A stretch of DNA of 64,000 bases from Phycisphaera sp. (GTDB taxonomy: Bacteria > Planctomycetota > Phycisphaerae > Phycisphaerales > UBA1924): NCBI GenBank assembly GCA_020639255.1, contig JACKGZ010000003.1:186001-250000 (forward strand), in the 5' to 3' direction. A model generated the notes under the pieces. It did no database searches. It worked only from the letters and a program-made list of their open reading frames with translations, and had not been told where the DNA came from. The position numbers and the translations under genes were made by a program. This document shows, piece by piece, positions 7,783 through 15,982 of this stretch. Positions within the stretch are counted from its first letter, which is position 1. Every line of letters starts with the position of its first letter.

Positions 7783-9588
7783 ATGCTCAAGCGTACCCAT
7801 CACTGCAACCAACTCACCACCGCCGACGTCGGAGAGGCCGTCACCCTGTCCGGCTGGGTCAACGCCTACCGAGACCACGGCACGGGCCTGATCTTCGTCG
7901 ACCTCCGCGACCGCGAGGGGCTCACCCAGCTCGTTTTCGACACCGAGGACGCCTCCCCCGAACTGCTCAAGAAGGCCGACAAGCTCCGCAATGAGTTCGT
8001 GGTGGCGGCTCGGGGCAAGGTCCGCGTCCGCGCGGGCGGGCCGAACCCGAAGCTGTCGACCGGCGAGGTCGAAGTCGTGGTGGAGGAGCTCGAAGTCCTG
8101 AGCGAGTCCCGCACGCCGCCATTTCTCCCGAACGACGACAAGGGTGATCTGCCGCGCGAGGAGGTCCGCCTCAAGAATCGGTTCATCGACCTGCGTCGCC
8201 CGGCGATGCAGCGGATTCTCAAGACACGCCACCGCGTGACGAAGGTCGTGCGAGACTACTTCGACGAGCAGGGCTTCCTCGAGATCGAAACACCGATCCT
8301 GTGCAAGTCGACGCCCGAGGGCGCGCGTGACTTTATTGTGCCGAGTCGGCATCAACCGGGCGAGTGGTACGCGCTCCCGCAATCACCCCAGCTTTTCAAG
8401 CAGCTCTTGATGGTTTCGGGGTGCGACAAGTACCTCCAGATCTGCCGATGCTTCCGCGACGAAGATCCCCGCGCCGACCGTCAGGCGGAGTTCACGCAGA
8501 TCGACTGCGAGATGAGCTTCGTCGAGCGCGAGGACGTCATGCAGACGATGGAGGGCATGGTCCGGCGGGTCTTCAAGGAAGTGATGGGCGTCGAGGTCCC
8601 CACGCTCGAACGCATGAGCTACCGCGAGGCGATGGACCGCTACGGCATCGACCGCCCGGATCGGCGCTTCGGGCTCGAGCTCGTGGACATCTCGGACATC
8701 GTGGCCAAGACCGACTTCAAGGTGTTCACGGGCGCGCTCGAGAAGCGTCAGGGCTGCGTCAAGGCGATCCGCGTGCCGGGTGGGGCCGAGAAGCTGACCC
8801 GCAAGCTGACCGATGGGTACACAGAGTTTGTGAAGCAGTTCGGCGCGGGCGGCGTGCCGGTCGTCAAGGTGAACGCCGAGGGCAAGCCCGAGACGGGCAT
8901 TGCACGGTTCATCGAGAGCGTCTGGTCCGAGATCGCCGAGCGGACCGGGGCTCAGCCCGGCGACACGGTGCTCTTTGGCGCCGATGGTCGGACGACGTGC
9001 CTGAAGGCCCTCGGCGAATTGCGTCTCAAGGTCGCGCGTGATCTCGACCTGATCGACGAGAGCAAGTGGGACTTCCTCTGGGTCGTCGACTTCCCGATGT
9101 TCGAGTATGACGAACAGGGCGGTCGATTCTACGCGATGCACCACCCGTTCACCGCGCCCGAGCCGGGGCAGATCGAGGCGTTCCTGAACGCCGACCCGAA
9201 GGACGTCGACACGATCGAGGGCATCGTCAGCGCCGGCTACGACATCATCTGCAACGGCTCCGAGATCGGTGGCGGCTCGATCCGTATCCACAACCAGAAG
9301 GTCCAGTCGAAGGTTTTCGAACTCCTCGGGCTCTCTGCCGAGGAAGCCAAGGAAAAGTTCAGCTTCCTCCTCGACGCCCTCCAGCTCGGCGCGCCGCCCC
9401 ACGGCGGCATCGCGTTCGGGCTCGATCGCCTAGTCATGCACCTGACCGGGACCGACAACATCCGCGACGTCATCGCGTTCCCCAAGACGCAGATCGGTGC
9501 GGACCTCATGACGGAAGCCCCGAGCCGGGTCAGCCCGGAGCAGCTCAAGGAGTTGCACGTGCGTGAGGTCGAGCCGGAGCAGAAGTGA
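7783..9588 (+). CDS. aspS: Aspartyl-tRNA synthetase
   Basis: The 601-residue class II synthetase charges tRNA-Asp (or tRNA-Asp/Asn if non-discriminating). It has the N-terminal OB-fold anticodon-binding domain (VTLSGWVNAYRDHG, residues about 20-35), the motif 1 helix ending in FLEIETPIL, motif 2 around CFRDEDPRADRQAEFTQID, the bacterial GAD insertion domain in the middle, and motif 3 GLDRLVMHLTG near the C-terminus. Length is typical for bacterial AspRS. Its stop overlaps the GTG start of the next gene by four bases. The parS-like site and a GTATAC element lie in its upstream region. Confidence 0.97.
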   Translation: MLKRTHHCNQLTTADVGEAVTLSGWVNAYRDHGTGLIFVDLRDREGLTQLVFDTEDASPELLKKADKLRNEFVVAARGKVRVRAGGPNPKLSTGEVEVVVEELEVLSESRTPPFLPNDDKGDLPREEVRLKNRFIDLRRPAMQRILKTRHRVTKVVRDYFDEQGFLEIETPILCKSTPEGARDFIVPSRHQPGEWYALPQSPQLFKQLLMVSGCDKYLQICRCFRDEDPRADRQAEFTQIDCEMSFVEREDVMQTMEGMVRRVFKEVMGVEVPTLERMSYREAMDRYGIDRPDRRFGLELVDISDIVAKTDFKVFTGALEKRQGCVKAIRVPGGAEKLTRKLTDGYTEFVKQFGAGGVPVVKVNAEGKPETGIARFIESVWSEIAERTGAQPGDTVLFGADGRTTCLKALGELRLKVARDLDLIDESKWDFLWVVDFPMFEYDEQGGRFYAMHHPFTAPEPGQIEAFLNADPKDVDTIEGIVSAGYDIICNGSEIGGGSIRIHNQKVQSKVFELLGLSAEEAKEKFSFLLDALQLGAPPHGGIAFGLDRLVMHLTGTDNIRDVIAFPKTQIGADLMTEAPSRVSPEQLKELHVREVEPEQK

Positions 9589-10169
9589 GACGCGACCGCG
9601 ACCCACGGACCGGGCCCTTCGAGGAGGCGGTCCGGACGGGAAGCGATCAGCGTGCTCAGGCAACGCTCCACGAGCGTCTGGCGTACTGGCAGAGATTCGA
9701 CGCAAAGAAAGCAGAGCAGAAAGAAGAGGAAGCGATCGGATCCGCCACGCTCGTTGGCCTCTTGGTATCCGACGCGCTGCTGACCATCGGGATTCTGCTC
9801 GGCTTCTTTGGCTTTGCGGCGGCGGGTGTGCTGGGCACGGTTGCGATCTTGGTCGGGGTGCCCGTGATTGTGGTTGCGCTCGGATTCGTCGCGATGAACG
9901 CGTACCGGAAGAAGAAGGCATCGTTTCTGTCGAGCGTGAATAACCTGCGAGCCCAGCAGATCAGGCAGAAGCTTGAGTGCCCCGGCTGCGGGTACGACCT
10001 CGCGGGGTGCCGAGACGCGATCGAGATCGAATCGTCACACCGTGTCGGGCCAGATCGATGCCCGGAGTGCGGGAATGCATGGCCGCTCGTGCTGGACGCA
10101 ACACCCGATGAGATGGCCCGGTGGTATCGCGGCTGGTTCAGGGCTCATCAGAGGCAGACGCCCATCTGA
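9585..10169 (+). CDS. Membrane protein with C-terminal CPxCGYDL zinc ribbon
   Basis: The 194-residue protein starts at GTG inside the aspS stop (GTGA overlap). After a charged N-terminus with a Lys/Glu-rich helix (residues about 25-50), two adjacent hydrophobic segments (about 55-102) form a membrane hairpin. A cytosolic-type zinc ribbon follows, with CPGCGYDL near residue 131 and CPECGNAWP near 157, giving four cysteine ligands. This architecture is frequent in planctomycete proteins of unknown function. Coupling to aspS suggests constitutive expression but says nothing specific about function. A second protein with a similar ribbon is encoded at 17928-18443. Confidence 0.7.
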   Translation: MRRDRDPRTGPFEEAVRTGSDQRAQATLHERLAYWQRFDAKKAEQKEEEAIGSATLVGLLVSDALLTIGILLGFFGFAAAGVLGTVAILVGVPVIVVALGFVAMNAYRKKKASFLSSVNNLRAQQIRQKLECPGCGYDLAGCRDAIEIESSHRVGPDRCPECGNAWPLVLDATPDEMARWYRGWFRAHQRQTPI

Positions 10170-10181
10170 GTATGATCGCGC

Positions 10182-10973
10182 ATGAAGCTCCAGATCTTTC
10201 AGGTCGATGCGTTCGCGTCCAGGCTCTTTTCTGGCAATCCCGCGGCTGTCGTCCCGCTCGATTCGTGGCTGGATGACAAGCTTCTTCAGTCGATCGCGAT
10301 CGAGAACAACCTCTCCGAGACGGCCTATATCATCGCCACGCTCGGTGCCGAGACCGACTTCCATATTCGCTGGTTCACACCCGGCGCGGAGGTCAGCCTC
10401 TGCGGGCATGCGACACTCGCAACGGCCCACACGCTCTGGAACCATCTCGGCTTCACAAAGGATCGGATCGTGTTCGATTCGCTCTCAGGGCCGCTCAATG
10501 TCTCGCGCGATGGCGATCTGATTCAGCTCGATTTTCCATTGGTTCCGATGTCGTCCTGTGAGCCGAGCAAGGAGTTAGTAAAGGCGCTTGGGGCAAAGCC
10601 GATCGAGTGTCACTCTGGACGCGATGTGCTGTGCTTATTCGAGAATGAGTCGGATGTCTTGAGTCTCAAGCCGGACTTCGCAGCTTTGGCGGCCATTCCC
10701 GATGGGCGAGCGGTCATGGTGACGGCTCTCGGGAGCAAGAGCGATTTCGTGAGCCGGTTCTTTGCGCCGAGAGTCGGCGTGAATGAAGACCCCGTGACGG
10801 GATCGGCGCACTGCGCACTGACGCCGTACTGGGCCGAGAAACTCTGCAAGACGCGCATGAAAGCACTCCAACTCTCCCCGAGGGGCGGAGAGCTGGAGTG
10901 TGAATTGGCTGGTGACCGTGTGTTGCTTCGGGGCCGGGCGGTCACATTCATGACCGGCACGATCGAGATCTAG
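10182..10973 (+). CDS. PhzF family isomerase/epimerase
   Basis: The 263-residue protein matches the PhzF/diaminopimelate-epimerase fold. It has the N-terminal QVDAF and SGNPAAV motif, catalytic-Glu region NNLSETAYI near residue 45, FTPGAEVSLCGHATLA around 66-81, and NEDPVTGSAHCAL in the second half. PhzF itself isomerises a phenazine precursor, but most family members act on unknown small-molecule substrates. No other phenazine gene is present, so a phenazine role is unlikely. The gene lies 12 bases after the zinc-ribbon gene and converges on the next gene with only four bases between stops. Confidence 0.88.
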   Translation: MKLQIFQVDAFASRLFSGNPAAVVPLDSWLDDKLLQSIAIENNLSETAYIIATLGAETDFHIRWFTPGAEVSLCGHATLATAHTLWNHLGFTKDRIVFDSLSGPLNVSRDGDLIQLDFPLVPMSSCEPSKELVKALGAKPIECHSGRDVLCLFENESDVLSLKPDFAALAAIPDGRAVMVTALGSKSDFVSRFFAPRVGVNEDPVTGSAHCALTPYWAEKLCKTRMKALQLSPRGGELECELAGDRVLLRGRAVTFMTGTIEI

Positions 10974-10977
10974 CCGG

Positions 10978-12000
10978 TCATCTTCTTCGGCGAGCCGCGA
11001 GGAGGCCGAATGTCATCGTGGCCAGTGCGCCGCTTGCGGGAGCGGGGACCATGACCCGGTAAGAGAAGATCGCGTTGCCGTCGGGCGTCATCGTAAAGTC
11101 GGTGAGGAAGTTGTTGACGTCGGGGATCGAGTAGGACTCGAGCAGCGTGCCGCTGAGCATGTAGCGTTCGACGCTCTCGGTGGCGCGGTTGTAGGTCCAG
11201 AGCGTGGCCTGATCGTCGAGTTCGAGGCCGACGAAGTCGTAGTCGTCGATGCCGCCCAGATTGATGGTGTTCAGAGTCGTGCCGCCCGGCGAGAAGATCT
11301 TCCAGCCGCGGCCCGTGGCCTGGCTGCCGTTGTTGCGCGTGAGTGCGACCACGTTGTCGTGGGTTGGGCTGACGTCGAGGTCGAGGTGGAAGACGGAGTT
11401 GCCGGTGTTCGAGAAGCTGTTGAGGTTGGCTCCGAACTGGTTGGTCTCGACCATCTGATCATCGCCGGTGAACGAGCCCCGCCACGCCGACGCGTAGACG
11501 CGGTTGTCGTTCGAGATCGCAACGTCTTCGAAGTCAGGTGCGCCTCCAAAGGGCTGAAGCGTCGTGATTGCGCCACCGACTGCAGCGACACGGAAGATCG
11601 AGCCGCGCGTGGCGACGGTTCCGATCGGTCCGATGCCGTTGCGGGCGCTGACGTACATATTGCCCGCCGAGTCGAAATCGAGGCCTGTGAGTATGCGATC
11701 GCTCGCATTGACGGCTCCGAAATTCACACTCGAAACCTCGGTCCCGGCGCGGGTGTAGCGGATGACGTCACCCAGGTCAGAGCTCGGAGAAGAGAGCCCG
11801 TCGCGGACGACGTAAACATCGCCGCCCGGGCCTACCTGAACCGCGAAGTTCCCGAGTCCGGCATCAACGCCGGAATGGGCGTAGCGGACGACCTCCGAGC
11901 CACCGAGTGTGTACTCAGAGACGACGAACTCGGTCTGGGCGAGAGCGGTGCTCGCGAGTGCGAGGCCCGCGATGCTGGCGGTCACTGAACTGATACGCAT
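10978..12000 (-). CDS. Secreted PEP-CTERM-like protein, probable beta-propeller
   Basis: The 340-residue protein has an N-terminal signal peptide ending ALASTALAQ and a C-terminal sorting-like tail: VPAPASGAL, a short hydrophobic stretch and a final RRRR. This tail resembles PEP-CTERM/exosortase signals of Phycisphaerae. The body contains repeated units such as GLDFDSAGNMYVSARNG and DVAISNDNRVYASAW, which look like blades of a propeller of the NHL/SMP-30 kind, though I cannot count blades with certainty. No catalytic residues are recognisable. It is transcribed alone, convergent with the PhzF gene. Function is unknown, probably envelope-associated. Confidence 0.7.
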   Translation of the reverse strand: MRISSVTASIAGLALASTALAQTEFVVSEYTLGGSEVVRYAHSGVDAGLGNFAVQVGPGGDVYVVRDGLSSPSSDLGDVIRYTRAGTEVSSVNFGAVNASDRILTGLDFDSAGNMYVSARNGIGPIGTVATRGSIFRVAAVGGAITTLQPFGGAPDFEDVAISNDNRVYASAWRGSFTGDDQMVETNQFGANLNSFSNTGNSVFHLDLDVSPTHDNVVALTRNNGSQATGRGWKIFSPGGTTLNTINLGGIDDYDFVGLELDDQATLWTYNRATESVERYMLSGTLLESYSIPDVNNFLTDFTMTPDGNAIFSYRVMVPAPASGALATMTFGLLAARRRR

Positions 12001-12067
12001 GGGTGAAGTCCCTCCTTACCAGCTCATGCGTAAACCGGGGGGAGTGGCGACCACATCTGGAAAATAA

Positions 12068-12769
12068 TTATGCGTTGGGCATCCAGATGACGCGGCCGTT
12101 CTCTGCGTCGTGCTCGCCGCGGACGCACGCGGTGATCATCGCGGCGACCGTTTCGGGCTTCATGCAGACATCCGCAGGGAGCGTTGTCTGGTCGAACATC
12201 GAACGGAGCAGAGCTGTCTCGACGGCTCCGGGCGCGATTGCAAATGCCCGGACGCCGTGACGTGACCCTTCCTTGGCGCAGCTGGCGACGAGTAGATTCA
12301 CCGATGCCTTGGACGAGGCGTATGCAAAGAAGCCCGGGAATGGATCCTGGGTCGCCATAGACGAGGTGCAGACGATGCAGCCCGATTTTTGGGCTGTGAA
12401 GACGGGCCAGGCCTGTGAGATCATCGCGGCGGGGCCCAGGGCGTTGATTCGGAAGGAGAGATCGAGCGTCTCGTCGTCGGTCTTGTCGATGGCATGGAGT
12501 TCGGCCCAGCCTGCGTTGGAGACGAGCACGTCGATCCGACCCAGGTCGGCCTTGACCTGATCAATCACCGATCGTGCCTGAGCGAGCTGGCTGATATCGC
12601 ACGGCATGACCGACGAAGGCCCGGCGAGTGCCGCTGCGGCTTCCTTGAGCACGCCCTCACGTCGCCCGACAAGGACCACGTGATGGCCCATCTGGGAGAG
12701 CTGCTGTGAGACGGCCAGACCGATGCCCGAGCCGGCGCCTGTGACGATGCTGACGGGTAGTTCGGGCAT
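12068..12769 (-). CDS. Short-chain dehydrogenase/reductase
   Basis: The 233-residue protein is a classical SDR. It has the nucleotide-binding TGAGSGIG near the N-terminus, an Arg after beta-2 (VGRREG) that favours NADP, the NAG motif in VSNAGW, catalytic Ser in CTSSMA and the YASSK catalytic pair in FFAYASSKAS. SDRs oxidise or reduce hydroxyl/keto groups, and the substrate here is unknown. I start at the ATG at 12769 (MPELPVSIVTG). The in-frame ATG ten codons upstream adds a non-conserved extension. The solute-binding protein gene starts divergently about 57 bases away. Confidence 0.9.
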   Translation of the reverse strand: MPELPVSIVTGAGSGIGLAVSQQLSQMGHHVVLVGRREGVLKEAAAALAGPSSVMPCDISQLAQARSVIDQVKADLGRIDVLVSNAGWAELHAIDKTDDETLDLSFRINALGPAAMISQAWPVFTAQKSGCIVCTSSMATQDPFPGFFAYASSKASVNLLVASCAKEGSRHGVRAFAIAPGAVETALLRSMFDQTTLPADVCMKPETVAAMITACVRGEHDAENGRVIWMPNA

Positions 12770-12825
12770 TACGGGTCTCCTGTTGTGGTGCGTGAGCAAC
12801 CTGTCAGGACGATAGACTTCTGCCC

Positions 12826-14439
12826 ATGCCTATCGCACGCATCCTCTTCGCGGTCGTTTTCGTCAGCCTCGTGGCTATCCCGCTGGTGCTCCGGCCAGCG
12901 ACAAAAGAGCCCGAATCGGGTGAGGTCCGCCAGCTCATCGTGATCACGCCGCACCTGGCCCAGCTTCGCGAGGAGTTCGATGCCGGATTCAGGCGCTGGC
13001 ACGAGGCGAAGTACGGCGAGCCGGTGCGGGTCCAGTACCTCGCCCCGGGCGGCACGAGCGAGATCATCAAGCAGCTCTCGGCGCAGTACGAGGCCGCGTG
13101 GGACGCGGGCAAGATCGATCACGAGACGTTCGAGGCCGATGCGGGCACGATTCCGATCGACGTGATGTTCGGCGGCGGCTCGTACGACCACGGGCGTCTG
13201 ATGACCGCGCTGAGCGTGAAGCGCAAGGCCGAGGATGGGACGACTGAGTCCGTGACGCTCCCGATGTCGGTCTCCGCCGGCTTCGAGCCCGAGTGGCTCG
13301 AGGAGGTTTTCGGGCCGAACGCTGTCGGATCGCAGCCGCTGTACGAGAAGGACCAGCACTGGATCGCAACGGCGCTCTCGAGTTTCGGCATCGTTTACAA
13401 CCGCGCCGAGTACGAGGATCTCGGGCTTAGCCCGCCTCAGAGCTTCCACGACCTGACCGATCCCAGGCTCTTCGGGCGCATCGCGCTGGCGGACCCGAGG
13501 CAGTCGGGCTCGATCACGACGACGCTCGACTACATCCTCGCCAAGGAAGGTTGGGACGAGGGGTGGAAGCTGCTGCGTGGCTTGTCCGCCAACGCGCGGT
13601 ACTTCAGCGGATCCTCTGGCAAGCCGCCGATCGACGTGTCATCGGGCGAGGCGGCTGCCGGGCTCGCGATCGATTTCTACGGCAAGGCGCAGGCTCAGTC
13701 GGCGCTCGCGCCGGGACAGAAGCCGAGCGAGGGGCGCGTCGGGTATGCCGACCCCGCGGGCAGCGTGTACATCGATCCCGATCCTGTTTCGATCCTGCGA
13801 GGCGGGCCCGAGCCGGAACTCGCCAAGCGGTTCGTTGAGTTCTTGCTCACCGAGCAGGGGCAGTCGATCTGGAACTTCCGTCCGAACTCGGAACTCAGCG
13901 AAGACGAGCGATCGTACGACGAAGACGGTGTCTTGCTCGGACCTTCGCTGTACGCCCTGCGTCGGATGCCGGCCCGCCGCGTGATGTACGAGAAGTACAT
14001 GCCCAGGCTCATGGACAAGGTGAACCCGTTCCTGCTCGCTGGCACGGACAAGCCATCGCCTTGGCGGAGTTCGATCGGCCCGATGATGGGTGCGTTCGGG
14101 ATCGACACCGCCGACGAACTCAAGGCCGCATGGAAAGCATTGATCGTGGCGCGTGAAGACGAGTCTTTCCCGCCCGAAGTCCTCGCCGAGATGGAGCGGC
14201 TGTTCTACGCTCTGCCCGAGCATCAGATGCCACCCGATGAGGCGGGCAACCCGGGCAGCGTGCTTGCGTTTACGCCCGAGAACTACCGCGATATCCGCAA
14301 CTCGTGGCGAGACTCCAAGCATCCTGAGTGGGCGGTCAAGTCCCAGATTCGCTACGTCGATTTCTTCCGTAGGAACTACGGCGAGATCGTTCGGCTCGGT
14401 CGGACCAGGGCGCTCAGCACGGCGGGAAACGTTCAATGA
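12826..14439 (+). CDS. Extracellular solute-binding protein (ABC-type), membrane-anchored N-terminus
   Basis: The 537-residue protein has an uncleaved-looking signal anchor (ILFAVVFVSLVAIPLVL, residues 5-21) and a periplasmic body. The body has the two-lobe arrangement of the iron/sulfate/putrescine-type binding proteins: PHLAQLREEFDAGF, a segment resembling the spermidine/Fe3+ group (ATALSSFGIVYNRAEY near 185) and a C-terminal LLTEQGQSIWN helix. It would capture a small ion or anion for uptake. No permease or ATPase gene is adjacent. Instead the stop codon overlaps the pyruvate kinase ATG by four bases. The ligand is unknown. A long C-terminal extension of about 150 residues is additional to typical binding proteins. 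Confidence 0.75.
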   Translation: MPIARILFAVVFVSLVAIPLVLRPATKEPESGEVRQLIVITPHLAQLREEFDAGFRRWHEAKYGEPVRVQYLAPGGTSEIIKQLSAQYEAAWDAGKIDHETFEADAGTIPIDVMFGGGSYDHGRLMTALSVKRKAEDGTTESVTLPMSVSAGFEPEWLEEVFGPNAVGSQPLYEKDQHWIATALSSFGIVYNRAEYEDLGLSPPQSFHDLTDPRLFGRIALADPRQSGSITTTLDYILAKEGWDEGWKLLRGLSANARYFSGSSGKPPIDVSSGEAAAGLAIDFYGKAQAQSALAPGQKPSEGRVGYADPAGSVYIDPDPVSILRGGPEPELAKRFVEFLLTEQGQSIWNFRPNSELSEDERSYDEDGVLLGPSLYALRRMPARRVMYEKYMPRLMDKVNPFLLAGTDKPSPWRSSIGPMMGAFGIDTADELKAAWKALIVAREDESFPPEVLAEMERLFYALPEHQMPPDEAGNPGSVLAFTPENYRDIRNSWRDSKHPEWAVKSQIRYVDFFRRNYGEIVRLGRTRALSTAGNVQ

Positions 14440-15959
14440 CCCCAATCCACGAGGTCACCCAGACCCGATTCCCGACCATCGCGCGCATCGTCGCCACGAT
14501 CGGTCCGCGGTCTGATTCGCCCGAGATGGTGCGAAGGCTCATCACGCTCGGCGTGCGGGTCTTCCGCTTCAACTTCTCCCATGGCACGTTCGAGGAGCAC
14601 GGTGCGCGTCTGAAGGTCGTCCGCGAAGTTGCACGGGATATGGACAGGCCGATCGCCGTCATGGCGGACCTGCCCGGCCCCAAGATCCGCTGCGGCAAGG
14701 TGCCCGAGGGCGGCATCGATCTCGCGGTCGGTCAAGAGGTCGTCTTCACGAACGAGATCGATCTCGCCAAGGTCGAGACGGTCGAAGGACGAAAGGTCGC
14801 GTACTTCCCGACCACCTACCCGCAGATGACGGACGAGGTGCATGTCGGGCAACGCGTGCTGCTCAACGACGGCGCTGTGCGCATGATCGTGACGGGCGAG
14901 GGTGAGGGCCGGGTTCAATGCCGCGTCACGGTCGGCGGGCTCATCACGAGCGGCAAAGGGATCAACCTCCCTGAGAGCGACCTCACGGCGCCTGCGGTCG
15001 GCGAGCGCGACTGGGAGATCTGCCAATGGGCGGTCGCGCACGACCTCGATTTCATCGCCATGAGCTTCGTTCGGCGCGCCGACGAGTTGCGCGATCTGCG
15101 CCGCCGGCTCGAGGGCATCTGCTCGGTCGACAAGGGCACCGCGGAGCAGAGCGGCTCGCGTATCCCGATCGTGGCCAAGGTTGAGAAGCCCCAGGCGGTC
15201 GCGAACATCCGCGAGATCGCCGAGGCCGCCGACGTCGTGATGGTCGCCCGAGGCGACCTCGGCGTCGAGATGGACATCGCCCAGACGCCCGTAGCCCAGA
15301 AGAGAATCATCGAGGCCTGCCGATGCGCGGGCACGTCGGTGATCGTCGCGACACAGATGCTCGAGACGATGATCACCTCCGCGAGCCCGACGCGAGCCGA
15401 AGCATCGGACGTCGCCAACGCGGTGTTCGACGGCGCGGACGCAGTGATGCTCTCGGGCGAGACCGCTGTCGGCGAGCACCCCGACCTCGTCGTCGACACG
15501 ATGACCCGGATCATCCGTGCCGCCGAGGACCGTCTGGCCGACCTGCCCCAGCGGGCGACACCGCCGCCGATTTTCGCGCAGCAGAAGTCCCGCGTCGCCG
15601 CGATCGCGCACGGCGCGTGGCACATCGCGACCGATTTCGGTGCCGAGCTCGTCGTCGCTTGGTCGCAGCAGGGCACGAGCGCCCGGTTCCTGAGCCAGAA
15701 CAACTTCCGCATCCCGATCGTGGCGTACTCGTCCGACGAGCGGTTCACACGCCGGATGGCGCTGCTCGGTGGCGTGAGCCCACTCCGCCGCGACCCGCCC
15801 GGTGGGTTCTCAGAGTTCGTGAAGCTCGTCGAGCGTGACCTCGTCTCGATCGGCTGGGCCAAGCCCGGCACGAAGATCGTGATCCTCGGCGGCGAGCCCT
15901 TCGGCAAGCCGCACTCGACCTCGAGCGTCGTGGCCCACATCGTCCGCGAGCCGGACTGA
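14436..15959 (+). CDS. pyk: Pyruvate kinase
   Basis: The 507-residue enzyme converts phosphoenolpyruvate and ADP to pyruvate and ATP in the last step of glycolysis. Visible features are the N-terminal RIVATIGP, the substrate segment FRFNFSHG, the metal-binding MVARGDLGVE and the catalytic helix ATQMLETMI followed by PTRAEASDVANAV and DAVMLSGETAVG. The C-terminal allosteric-type domain follows. Length is normal for a bacterial tetrameric enzyme. It is translationally coupled (ATGA) to the upstream solute-binding protein gene and followed after 23 bases by cinA. Confidence 0.96.
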   Translation: MTPIHEVTQTRFPTIARIVATIGPRSDSPEMVRRLITLGVRVFRFNFSHGTFEEHGARLKVVREVARDMDRPIAVMADLPGPKIRCGKVPEGGIDLAVGQEVVFTNEIDLAKVETVEGRKVAYFPTTYPQMTDEVHVGQRVLLNDGAVRMIVTGEGEGRVQCRVTVGGLITSGKGINLPESDLTAPAVGERDWEICQWAVAHDLDFIAMSFVRRADELRDLRRRLEGICSVDKGTAEQSGSRIPIVAKVEKPQAVANIREIAEAADVVMVARGDLGVEMDIAQTPVAQKRIIEACRCAGTSVIVATQMLETMITSASPTRAEASDVANAVFDGADAVMLSGETAVGEHPDLVVDTMTRIIRAAEDRLADLPQRATPPPIFAQQKSRVAAIAHGAWHIATDFGAELVVAWSQQGTSARFLSQNNFRIPIVAYSSDERFTRRMALLGGVSPLRRDPPGGFSEFVKLVERDLVSIGWAKPGTKIVILGGEPFGKPHSTSSVVAHIVREPD

Positions 15960-15982
15960 GTACACCGGGCGTACGCTCGGGC

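Noticed and set aside
10182..10973. Phenazine biosynthesis role for the PhzF-like gene
   Set aside because: No phz partner genes are nearby, and most family members have other substrates.
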